DNA of 10,531 bases from an uncultured Planctomycetaceae bacterium (GTDB lineage Bacteria; Planctomycetota; Planctomycetia; Pirellulales; Pirellulaceae). Below the pieces are notes generated by a model. The model searched no databases and was not told where the DNA came from. It saw only the letters and a program-made list of their open reading frames with translations. Both the position numbers and the translations under genes were made by a program. The stretch spans positions 1 through 10,531 of the forward strand of contig CALELC010000653.1 of the NCBI GenBank assembly GCA_937904535.1, given 5' to 3'. Positions 1-6,769 of this stretch are shown here, piece by piece; the stretch's first letter is position 1, and each line of letters starts with the position of its first letter.

Positions 1-199
1 GGTTGCGAAATACGTTGATCCCGCCGCCAGCGCGCGGAAATTGGTAGCCGACCGATTTCACTTCGAGCGGCTTGAGCCGGATGGGAAAGGCTTTGACGCT
101 CAGCGGTTCCAGCGACAACTGCACCGCGGTCGGCGCGGCGAGTTCAGCAGCGACGAACGACAGGGAGGGATCGATTTCCGCGGTGATTCCGCCAACCAT
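1..199 (-). CDS. Hypothetical protein, N-terminal part, cut by the left edge
   Basis: A minus-strand frame opens at an ATG at 199 and runs to the edge without a stop, giving 66 residues that begin MVGGITAEIDPSLSF. I do not recognise the family. The visible part has no signal peptide or membrane segment; it alternates hydrophobic and charged residues with several prolines, as in a soluble beta-rich protein. It lies 128 bases downstream of the stop of the other minus-strand gene (876-328), so the two may be co-transcribed. The frame stays open upstream of 199, but that stretch translates into arginine-rich sequence that looks non-coding, so I prefer this ATG. A weak purine stretch (GAGACAG) precedes it. 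The opposite strand is also open here, so coding is likely but not certain. Confidence 0.5.
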   Translation of the reverse strand, partial: MVGGITAEIDPSLSFVAAELAAPTAVQLSLEPLSVKAFPIRLKPLEVKSVGYQFPRAGGGINVFRN

Positions 200-327
200 G
201 AATCTGTCTCGGTTTACTTTCTGTGGAAGCTTAAGAACGGTTTGCCGGTTTGTGCGCGTCCTATGCCCGCGGTGCGCACGCTCGTTCCGAGCTGTTCGGT
301 TACCAGCAGGAACGCCAGAACCAGGGC

Positions 328-876
328 TCAGGCCGCGACGCTGCGGCTGCGGGCAACCTGCTTGTGGGCTTCTTCGATCGCTTCGCGGATGCGGCTAAAC
401 GGTTCAATCAGGTCGGGCAGATTGCCGAGGCGGTCGATCAATTGCCGCACTTCGTCGGCTCGCTCAGCCGCGACGCGGATGGTTGAACCGGCCAACTCGA
501 TGCGATCAAAGCCCGGCAGCATGTCATCCGAGATTGGGCCTTCGTCGGTTTCGGCCGCTTCACACACCAGGCCGATGGGGCACGGTCCGCGCGTATCGAG
601 TTGCAGTGCCTCGGGTTGGTCGCAGCAGATCAAGGCGGGCGTGTTGCGGCAGCGGCTGACGAGCAGCGGGCCGATCGCTTCACCGATCAGGTAGTCGCGG
701 AGGGTCGAACCAAACAGGATCTCATGGGCGCGAGTTGGCCGAATCGGCAGCGTGCACTGAAACTCCAGGGGGCGCCCGCCACCGTTGAGCACCAGCAGAC
801 CCCCGGTCCAGCCGGCAAACTCAGATTGCTCGACGGTATAGAAACCGATGGCTAGTTCGGCGGCAGGCTGGGGCAT
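328..876 (-). CDS. Conserved-looking hypothetical protein, 182 aa
   Basis: The protein begins MPQPAAELAIGFYTVEQ. It has a hydrophobic glycine-rich patch (GWTGGLLVLNGGGRP, about residues 22-36), then a mixed alpha/beta middle with three cysteines (SRC, ICC), and ends in a charged helical tail (about residues 135-182) rich in Arg, Glu and Ala. No signal peptide or full membrane helix is seen, so it is probably cytoplasmic. I do not recognise a named family and assign no function. The frame stays open to an ATG at 1059, which would add 61 residues, but that extension looks unlike a protein start and would contain the 931-960 inverted repeat. The ATG at 876 has a GGAG about 10 bases upstream, so I chose it. 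The gene diverges from the coiled-coil gene at 1315 and precedes the partial gene at 199. Confidence 0.75.
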   Translation of the reverse strand: MPQPAAELAIGFYTVEQSEFAGWTGGLLVLNGGGRPLEFQCTLPIRPTRAHEILFGSTLRDYLIGEAIGPLLVSRCRNTPALICCDQPEALQLDTRGPCPIGLVCEAAETDEGPISDDMLPGFDRIELAGSTIRVAAERADEVRQLIDRLGNLPDLIEPFSRIREAIEEAHKQVARSRSVAA

Positions 877-930
877 TCGTAAAGGGCTCCGTAGATCCAA
901 GGAGGAGACAGGGTGGCAGACCGGAATAGC

Positions 931-960
931 GAGACGCTGCGTCCAGAGCGCCAGCGTCTC
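931..960. repeat. Perfect 9-bp inverted repeat, possible leader hairpin
   Basis: GAGACGCTG at 931-939 is the exact reverse complement of CAGCGTCTC at 952-960, with a 12-base loop. It lies 55 bases upstream of the preferred start of the minus-strand hypothetical gene, so it would fold in that gene's 5' leader or act as an operator. No T run follows on either strand, which argues against a simple intrinsic terminator. Confidence 0.55.
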
Positions 961-1250
961 AACCTTGTGCATCGGCGGTCGGACTGGGCTGACTTTAGCG
1001 GTCGTTTCGGTTGTGTCGCGCAGCGGCGTGTTAAGCGGCACTAGAGCGATCATCCGCAATCGTCCACCGATCGCTGCCGGCCGAAAACCAGGCGAACGAG
1101 GATAGCTGGGAGAAAGAGGAAACCGATGTCCAACGAGGGCGTATGAGTCGTTGGGGAAAACGATTCACCACAGTCCGAGGCCGACGCGGGAGCGTTCGCC
1201 GATTGGCGGCGGGTCGACGGTTTTTTGCGCAGTTCCATTGGCCGGGCGGT

Positions 1251-1256
1251 TATACT
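1251..1256 (+). promoter_or_regulatory. Possible -10 box for the coiled-coil gene
   Basis: TATACT matches five of six bases of the sigma70 -10 consensus. The only TTG-type -35 candidate (TTGCGC at 1225-1230) sits 20 bases away, longer than ideal, so the promoter is tentative. Transcription would start near 1263, leaving about a 50-base leader before the ATG at 1315 and excluding the upstream ATG at 1225. Confidence 0.35.
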
Positions 1257-1314
1257 CGGACCGGTCGATGCAACCCCCGATCCGCTGGCTTCCTTCACAC
1301 CTTACAATCCGCTC

Positions 1315-1770
1315 ATGGCTCAAGAACATTCTCCTATCTCACCTGTGTTTCGGATCGACGTGTCGGCGGATTCTCAACCAGACAACATGGACCGCAGTGA
1401 CGTCATTCAAATCGAGTTGTTGCGGCAATTGGTGGCTAGCCAGCAGCGGCAAAACGAATTATTGGCCGAGTTGACGCAGGCGACGATCGGCGCTCAGAAG
1501 CAGCGGGCGGCGGAAATCCAGCAGTGGAAAGAAGCCAACCCGAAACTCGCTCGCGCTTGTCGTTTGGCGGCCGAATCGCTCAGTCGGGTGCAGACGCAGT
1601 TTCTCGAAGCGATCACCGAGGACGTGCTGGATAACGAAGAACACCTGCTCGACGGCGATTTCATGCTGCACGAGTTCGTCGACCGTTTCGGCCCGCGGAT
1701 GGCGCACCTCAACGGCGTGCTGCAGGTCTTGGCTCAGCTCGGTGAAAGCGGGCCGGCGAACAAGGGCTAA
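1315..1770 (+). CDS. Small coiled-coil hypothetical protein, 151 aa
   Basis: The protein starts MAQEHSPISPVFRIDV. After a short polar N-terminus, residues of about 26-85 are almost all helix-forming, with leucines and isoleucines at heptad-like spacing and many Gln, Glu and Arg (for example IELLRQLVASQQRQNELLAE). This predicts a coiled coil and probable self-association. An acidic stretch follows (EDVLDNEEHLLDGDF), then a second amphipathic helix, and a polar tail. There is no signal peptide or membrane segment. I do not recognise the family. An ATG at 1225 is also in frame but lies upstream of the predicted transcription start; an ATG at 1387 (MDRSDVIQIE) would give only the coiled-coil core. 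None of the three has a good Shine-Dalgarno site. A REP-like inverted repeat begins 11 bases after the stop. Confidence 0.75.
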   Translation: MAQEHSPISPVFRIDVSADSQPDNMDRSDVIQIELLRQLVASQQRQNELLAELTQATIGAQKQRAAEIQQWKEANPKLARACRLAAESLSRVQTQFLEAITEDVLDNEEHLLDGDFMLHEFVDRFGPRMAHLNGVLQVLAQLGESGPANKG

Positions 1771-1781
1771 GGTGTCGGAAG

Positions 1782-1854
1782 CAGGGGTCTGACCCTCTCT
1801 GGACACAGCGTAATTTCCTGTTTTTGCCGAGCTCTTGGCAGGGTCAGACCCCTG
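1782..1854. repeat. REP/BIME-like pair of inverted GGGTCTGACCC repeats
   Basis: CAGGGGTCTGACCCT at 1782-1796 and AGGGTCAGACCCCTG at 1840-1854 are exact reverse complements (15 bp), separated by 43 bases (1797-1839). Each arm is itself a quasi-palindrome (GGGTC-T-GACCC), so each can form its own hairpin and the two can also pair with each other. The block fills the gap between the coiled-coil gene and the channel gene. The organisation resembles bacterial REP pairs, which in other genomes are mobilised by REP-associated tyrosine transposases; that comparison is inference, as no transposase is in the window. It may also end transcription of the upstream gene, although no T run directly follows the second arm. 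Confidence 0.75.
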
Positions 1855-1882
1855 TGCTGACAGGGCTCACTGTTGCCGCCAG

Positions 1883-3568
1883 ATGAAATCGACCACCTCG
1901 GTCCTCGTTTCGTTTTTTAGCGAAAAGAGGCAGCAGCGAAACCTGCGGGTGCTGGTGTGGCTGTTCGCCACGTTCATTGCCCTGTTGGCCGTTTTCAGCA
2001 CGGCTTTTCAGGCCTTGATGGCCTACGAAGGCCAATCGCATTCGTGGGTCACGGCGGTCTACTGGACGTTCGTGGTGATGTCGACCCTGGGGTTTGGGGA
2101 CATCACGTTTGTGTCGGACCTGGGACGATTGTTTTCGATCGTCGTGCTGCTGTCCGGCACGATCTTTCTGCTGGTGCTGCTGCCGTTCACTTTCATTCAG
2201 TTCTTTTTTTTGCCGTGGATCGAAGCCCGCGAAGCGGCCCGAGCGCCGACACAGGTCCCGCTGCGGGTTCGTGATCACGTGATCCTGACGCATCTGGGGC
2301 CGGTTGAATCGGCGCTCATCCGCATGCTCGGCCAATCGCACGTCGATTATGTGGTGCTGGTCGATGAACTGAGCGATGCGCTGCTGCTGCATGATCAGGG
2401 GATCGACGTGATGTGGGGGGCGTTTGATGATCCCGAAACGTATCGTCTGGCCGGTGTGGAGCGCGCGGCGCTGGTGGTGACCAACCGCACCGATACGGCC
2501 AACACGAACGTCGCCTTCACGGTCCGCGAAATCTCCGAGTCCGTGCCGGTTGTCGCGACTGCGTCGTCCGACGCCTCGGTCGATATTTTGGACTTGGCCG
2601 GCTGCAGCCGGGTGTTGCGGATGGGCGAGATGCTCGGCCAAGCGCTGGCCCGGCGGGTGCTGGGCCGAGATGCCAAATCGCACGTGATCGGTGAGTTCGA
2701 TGGACTGTTGATCGCCGATGCATCGGCTGCCGACACGCCGCTGGTGGGCCGCAGCCTGCGGCAGATCGGGCTCCGCGCCCATGCCAATGTCCACGTCGTC
2801 GGCAGCTGGAATCGCGGCAAGTTCAGCATCGCGACACCCGATATGGTCGTGCAGCCGTCGAGTGTGTTGGTGTTTGCCGGCTCACGCGAGCAGCTTGATC
2901 AGTACGACTCGCTGTTTTGCATCTACAACTTGACCGAAAAATCGGTGGTGATCATCGGCGGTGGCCGAGTCGGTCGAGCGGTCGGAGCGACACTTGCCCA
3001 GCAGGGCATTCGCTACGTGATTGTCGAACGGTTGGAGGAGCGGATTCGCGACCCGCAGCACTACGTGCTCGGCGACGCGGCGGAGTTAGATGTGTTGGTG
3101 CGGGCGGGAATCACCGACTGCGCCTCGGTCGTGATCACGACACATGATGACGACATGAACGTCTACCTGACGTTGTACTGCCGCCGGCTGCGGCCGGACG
3201 TGCAGATCCTCGCCCGTTCGAACCTGGAGCGCAACGTCAACACGCTGCATCGCGCCGGGGCCGACTTCGTGTTGTCCTACGCCACGATCGGGGCGACGAT
3301 GCTCTACAACCTGCTGCGGCGCAGCGACGTGTTGTTGCTGGCGGAGGGGCTGCACGTGTTTCGCCTGCCCACGCCGCCGCGGTTGCAGGGCAAGACGTTG
3401 ATCGACAGCGGGATTCGGCAAACCACCGGCTGCAGCGTGATCGCAGTGGTCCGTGACGGCAGGTTTGATATCAACCCGCCAGCTGAAACGGTGCTCGATG
3501 AGGGGGTCGAACTGGTGGTGATCGGCGATGCCGAATCGGAAAGCCGCTTCCACGCGGCCTTCAGCTGA
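1883..3568 (+). CDS. Two-TM potassium channel subunit with two RCK (TrkA) modules
   Basis: A 561-aa membrane protein predicted to conduct K+ through a tetrameric pore gated by cytoplasmic RCK domains. From the ATG at 1883, TM1 is about residues 22-47, a pore helix follows, the selectivity filter TLGFGD is at 68-73 (a variant of TVGYGD), and TM2 is about 81-110. The first RCK/TrkA-N domain (from about 131) has a degraded nucleotide loop (LTHLGPVE). A TrkA-C-like segment follows (about 266-336). A second TrkA-N has the classic loop IIGGGRVGRAVG (about 357-368) with an acidic residue after the next strand (VIVERL). A second TrkA-C ends the protein. An in-frame start at 1835 falls inside the REP-like arm and encodes an unconvincing leader, so I chose 1883; no clear Shine-Dalgarno site is seen. 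The fold assignment is firm; ion and ligand are inferred. Confidence 0.93.
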   Translation: MKSTTSVLVSFFSEKRQQRNLRVLVWLFATFIALLAVFSTAFQALMAYEGQSHSWVTAVYWTFVVMSTLGFGDITFVSDLGRLFSIVVLLSGTIFLLVLLPFTFIQFFFLPWIEAREAARAPTQVPLRVRDHVILTHLGPVESALIRMLGQSHVDYVVLVDELSDALLLHDQGIDVMWGAFDDPETYRLAGVERAALVVTNRTDTANTNVAFTVREISESVPVVATASSDASVDILDLAGCSRVLRMGEMLGQALARRVLGRDAKSHVIGEFDGLLIADASAADTPLVGRSLRQIGLRAHANVHVVGSWNRGKFSIATPDMVVQPSSVLVFAGSREQLDQYDSLFCIYNLTEKSVVIIGGGRVGRAVGATLAQQGIRYVIVERLEERIRDPQHYVLGDAAELDVLVRAGITDCASVVITTHDDDMNVYLTLYCRRLRPDVQILARSNLERNVNTLHRAGADFVLSYATIGATMLYNLLRRSDVLLLAEGLHVFRLPTPPRLQGKTLIDSGIRQTTGCSVIAVVRDGRFDINPPAETVLDEGVELVVIGDAESESRFHAAFS

Positions 3569-3606
3569 GGCCAGTTGCCGGAAATGACCGCTGTCCTGTG
3601 TCGGCT

Positions 3607-3642
3607 GCCGGCCAGCTGGATGCAAGGCGGTGCGTGGCCGGC
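3607..3642 (+). terminator. Hairpin after the channel gene, possible terminator
   Basis: GCCGGCCA (3607-3614) and TGGCCGGC (3635-3642) are perfect 8-bp arms with a 20-base loop, beginning 39 bases after the channel stop. There is no T run, so intrinsic termination is uncertain. It ends just before the kinase promoter -35 box and could also be an operator. Confidence 0.4.
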
Positions 3643-3647
3643 TCAGT

Positions 3648-3676
3648 TTGACCCTGGCTGAGGATCGGTTTAGACT
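3648..3676 (+). promoter_or_regulatory. Sigma70-like promoter of the kinase gene
   Basis: TTGACC at 3648-3653 and TAGACT at 3671-3676 are separated by 17 bases, the ideal spacing. The -35 matches five of six and the -10 four of six consensus bases. Transcription would start near 3683, about 73 bases before the GTG start, which suggests that the kinase is transcribed independently of the channel. Confidence 0.55.
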
Positions 3677-3756
3677 GGAAACCGTGACGGCGGGTCGCGA
3701 TGGAGCGGATGCGCACAAACGCTCTACCGTCTCCCTTGTCTTGACTCTTTTCGAAA

Positions 3757-6561
3757 GTGGCTCTGGTGAGTGCTACCGATGGCAGCGACCGGTCGTGGAG
3801 TGAAGGCTCGACGCTTCACCGCGGTGAAAAGTCGCTGCCTTCGACCGCATCGCTTGAGCATCTGAACGTCTCGGCTCCCGGCTCGCATCCCGGAATGGCG
3901 TTTGCCGCTGCGCAGGAGCCGGATGAAAAGGCCGAAACGGTAATTCGCCGGCCCGATAGCGGCTCATCGGTGCGGACCGCGTCACCGCCACCAATGGCCA
4001 CTCCGGTGGAAGTCGCTGGGGTGTTGTTGGGCAGCCGCCTCGGTCACTTTCATCTCGAGGAGCTGATCGGCGGCGGCGGCATGGGCGCGGTGTTTCGCGC
4101 CCGCGATGAACGGCTCGACCGGATCGTTGCCATCAAGGTGATCCCGTTTGTCGGTGATGATCCGGAAATGCAGCGGCGGTTTCGCAATGAAGCCCAAAGC
4201 GCTGCCCGTTTAGATCATCCCAACATCGCGCGGGTGTTCGATGTCGGCATGTTCGATGGCTGGCGGTACATCGTCTTTGAGCATATCGAAGGCACGAACA
4301 TTCGCGACCTGGTCGCTCGGGATGGCGTCCTGAGCATCGATGACGCTGTGTTCTACACCCGGCAGATCGCCGAAGCGTTGCATCACGCGAGCGGGCGCGG
4401 CGTTGTGCATCGCGATGTCAAACCCTCGAACATCCTGGTCAGTACCGACGGGAACACCAAGCTGGTCGACATGGGGCTGGCCCGCAGCGACCAGCTCGAT
4501 ATGTCGGGCGACATGACCGCCAGCGGCGTGACGCTCGGGACGTTCGACTACATTTCGCCTGAGCAGGCACGCGATCCTCGCGACGCCGACGTGCGCAGCG
4601 ACATCTATTCGCTGGGCTGCACACTGTATTTTATGTTGACCGGTCGTCCGCCCTACCCCGGCGGCACGATGCTGCAGAAACTGCTTAATCATGGCAATGC
4701 GCCGCCGCCGGATCCACGCGGTTTTCGCGAAGAGGTCAGCGAGGATCTGACGGCGATCATCCACAAGATGCTCGCCAAATCACCGAGCGCCCGTTATCAG
4801 AAGGCGATCGATCTGGTCGCCGACCTGCGGGAGCTGGCGATCCGTGAAGGCCTGTCGCGGGCTCAGTCGCAAGGCACGCTGGCGATCAGCCGTGACGAGT
4901 CGCCGATCGGCCGACTGGCGACTCATTTGCCGTGGCTGGCTGGTGTGACGTTGCTGGTGATCGGTGGGCTGGTGTTGCAGATCATGGCGTCGCTGCGGGA
5001 AGAGGCGTTCACGATCGAAGTGCCCGCTTCGGCGGTGATGATGCGACCGGCGGCCGAGGCAACCAGAGAGGCAACGCGAGCCGCTCCGCAGGTCGCTCCC
5101 GGCGACAACGTCCGCCGCAGTGAACCCGCTCCGGCAGCGCCCCGTCCGGTCCGCGAGGACCCTGGAGACGTCGCGGCCCAGCCACCGTCTTCGCTGTCTG
5201 ACGGCATCGCCCGGCGTCAGGTCAGCACCGCCGGCAGTCAGGGCGCTGCCGCCGCGACTTCACCTGAGAAGCCAGCGGAACCGCCGACTCCCGCTCCGAT
5301 CGAGAAGATCGTGATCGGCTCCACCGAGTCGAATCCAGCGGTTCAGGAGGCCGACACACTCGCCGAAGCCCTCCAGTTGGCCGCGGAGCATCAGGTGAAT
5401 CTGATCGAGATCGCCGTTCCGATGCTCGAAAGCTATCCGGTGACGATCCCACGCGACGAGTTGGTGATCCGCTCCAGCGTCGGTGGCAGTGAGATCCGCT
5501 TCAATACCGGCCCCACGCCGCCGATGCAGCGGGCGGTGATGATCGACATCGGCTCGCACCGCATCGATTTCCAGAACCTGCACTTTACCTGGAAACTGCG
5601 CAGCGCCTCGATCGAAGGCGGCTCGCTGTTAGCTCTGCACGAAAACAAACGGGTGCGGTTAACCGGCTGCACGATCTCGATCGAGAATCTGACGCAGCGT
5701 GAAGATGTATTCGCGTTTCACATCACCCGCTCCGATCCAGACCGTTACGCCAGTGGACCTCTGGTGCCTGCACCGTTATTGCTGCGCGATGGACCTGATT
5801 TTGTAGGCCAATTTGGCGACAGCGATTTGTACCGGTTGCCCCAGCGCCCCGCGTTGCCGCCCTTGGTCGCGATCGACTTGAAAAACGTCGCCGCCCGTGG
5901 CGAGATGACACTGATCAGTCTGGAGGACGCAGTCGAAGTGCACCTGAACTGGGACAACGGATTGCTGGCCGTTTCTCGGCGCCTGATGGAAATTGCCGGC
6001 TCGAAGGCGCAAGCGAATCTGACCGGCAATCAGGTGTTGCTCAAGCTCAACCGGGTCACGGCGTACACCGGCGAAGGATTGGTGCGGACCCGGCTCGGGC
6101 CTTCGGGTGATCACCTGATGTTGATCGATCGCGATAGCACGAAGGTCGTTTACCGCTCTCCTGCCACAGCGCCGCACATCGAGTTCACCAGTCTCAAGCC
6201 CACGCAGTCGGATCCGGAACAACTGGTGAAGCTGCGTGGGGAAGACAACGCCTATGACTATGACCCGGAGATCGACTGGCCGCTGCTGGCGCTGAAGCTG
6301 GAGTCTGGCGAGCAGCAACAGTTTTGGCTGAGTGAATTGAACTCCACCAGTCGTCCGTCCTGGGCGACCGAGCGGCCGCAGTGGGGTGTGCGTTGGAGTA
6401 CGCCACTGGATGAAACGCTGACGCCGAGTCGGATGTTGCCGACTCACTTTCTGCAGGATGGAACCGTGGTTTCGGGATTCGACCGCGCTCGGTTGCCGAC
6501 GTTCGTCGAACCGGAGCAAAGCTCACCGCTTTCGGCCGGACCGCTGGCCGGTTCAAGCTAA
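3757..6561 (+). CDS. Transmembrane Ser/Thr protein kinase with beta-rich C-terminal domain, 934 aa
   Basis: A eukaryotic-type (Hanks/PknB-like) kinase. A low-complexity N-terminus (1-95) precedes the kinase domain (about 97-362). Visible motifs are the glycine loop IGGGGMGAV (104-112), AIK Lys127, helix C Glu145, HRDVKPSN with catalytic Asp220 and Asn225, the metal motif DMG (238-240, replacing DFG), SPE (267-269) and Asp282. All catalytic residues are present, so activity is expected. One TM helix (about 391-411) is followed by a Pro/Ala-rich linker (about 420-515), then a 400-residue domain with repeated short strands that resembles a beta-helix, likely on the far side of the membrane as a sensor or binding domain. 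The start is GTG at 3757; a GTG at 3766 and an ATG at 3895 are in-frame alternatives, and none has a clear Shine-Dalgarno site. The kinase call is firm; its signal and substrates are unknown. Confidence 0.95.
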   Translation: MALVSATDGSDRSWSEGSTLHRGEKSLPSTASLEHLNVSAPGSHPGMAFAAAQEPDEKAETVIRRPDSGSSVRTASPPPMATPVEVAGVLLGSRLGHFHLEELIGGGGMGAVFRARDERLDRIVAIKVIPFVGDDPEMQRRFRNEAQSAARLDHPNIARVFDVGMFDGWRYIVFEHIEGTNIRDLVARDGVLSIDDAVFYTRQIAEALHHASGRGVVHRDVKPSNILVSTDGNTKLVDMGLARSDQLDMSGDMTASGVTLGTFDYISPEQARDPRDADVRSDIYSLGCTLYFMLTGRPPYPGGTMLQKLLNHGNAPPPDPRGFREEVSEDLTAIIHKMLAKSPSARYQKAIDLVADLRELAIREGLSRAQSQGTLAISRDESPIGRLATHLPWLAGVTLLVIGGLVLQIMASLREEAFTIEVPASAVMMRPAAEATREATRAAPQVAPGDNVRRSEPAPAAPRPVREDPGDVAAQPPSSLSDGIARRQVSTAGSQGAAAATSPEKPAEPPTPAPIEKIVIGSTESNPAVQEADTLAEALQLAAEHQVNLIEIAVPMLESYPVTIPRDELVIRSSVGGSEIRFNTGPTPPMQRAVMIDIGSHRIDFQNLHFTWKLRSASIEGGSLLALHENKRVRLTGCTISIENLTQREDVFAFHITRSDPDRYASGPLVPAPLLLRDGPDFVGQFGDSDLYRLPQRPALPPLVAIDLKNVAARGEMTLISLEDAVEVHLNWDNGLLAVSRRLMEIAGSKAQANLTGNQVLLKLNRVTAYTGEGLVRTRLGPSGDHLMLIDRDSTKVVYRSPATAPHIEFTSLKPTQSDPEQLVKLRGEDNAYDYDPEIDWPLLALKLESGEQQQFWLSELNSTSRPSWATERPQWGVRWSTPLDETLTPSRMLPTHFLQDGTVVSGFDRARLPTFVEPEQSSPLSAGPLAGSS

Positions 6562-6568
6562 CGTCTTC

Positions 6569-6646
6569 TCGGCGGTTGGCCGATACAGACCAATCCCGGA
6601 GAAACTTTCCGGTGACCCTGAGGGACGCTTTCTCGGCGATTGCCGA
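6569..6646 (+). terminator. Two similar small hairpins after the kinase gene
   Basis: TCGGC-GGTTG-GCCGA (6569-6583) and TCGGC-GATT-GCCGA (6633-6646) are near copies, each a 5-bp stem with a short loop preceded by TTC or TTTC. Between them, CCGGA and TCCGG can form a third short stem. They begin 8 bases after the kinase stop. They may end transcription or protect the 3' end; there is no T run, so the function is tentative. Confidence 0.35.
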
Positions 6647-6691
6647 CGTGCCCGCGAGACGCCCTCGGCTGCTTGGCTTGGCACTTCTGAT

Positions 6692-6721
6692 TTGACTTCT
6701 GCGGCCTGTGCCGGTTTTAAT
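6692..6721 (+). promoter_or_regulatory. Sigma70-like promoter of the cytochrome-like gene
   Basis: TTGACT at 6692-6697 and TTTAAT at 6716-6721 are separated by 18 bases. The predicted transcription start is near 6728, about 42 bases before the ATG at 6770, and downstream of the kinase 3' hairpins. Confidence 0.45.
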
Positions 6722-6757
6722 GGTTCCTGAAACGCGTCTGTGGCGTCCATGTTCCCT

Positions 6758-6761
6758 GGAG
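6758..6761 (+). promoter_or_regulatory. Ribosome binding site that fixes the cytochrome start
   Basis: GGAG (within GGAGAAA) lies 8 bases before the ATG at 6770. An in-frame GTG at 6740 would place this site inside the coding region and add ten residues ahead of the signal peptide, so 6770 is the start. Confidence 0.75.
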
Positions 6762-6769
6762 AAATCTAT

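Larger units (their letters stand above)
877..1314. other. Divergent intergenic region (438 bases)
   Basis: This spacer separates the minus-strand hypothetical gene (start 876) from the plus-strand coiled-coil gene (start 1315). It holds a perfect 9-bp inverted repeat at 931-960 and a TATACT box at 1251-1256. Open frames cross it on both strands, as expected in GC-rich DNA. If either neighbouring gene uses its upstream alternative start (1059 minus or 1225 plus), the true non-coding part shrinks to about 165 bases. I see no RNA gene or mobile element. Confidence 0.6.

Noticed and set aside
328..330. TGA read as selenocysteine
   Set aside because: I see no SECIS-like hairpin right after it, and the upstream protein has a natural charged C-terminus; only the open frame after the stop is reported.
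41..694. 217-codon plus-strand frame over the two leftward genes
   Set aside because: The product is Ser/Arg-rich without domains; the minus-strand translation looks like a folded protein with a plausible ribosome binding site.
1844..2794. 316-codon minus-strand frame inside the channel gene
   Set aside because: It is the complement of a clear channel sequence; the product is rich in His, Gln and Arg, typical of a shadow frame.
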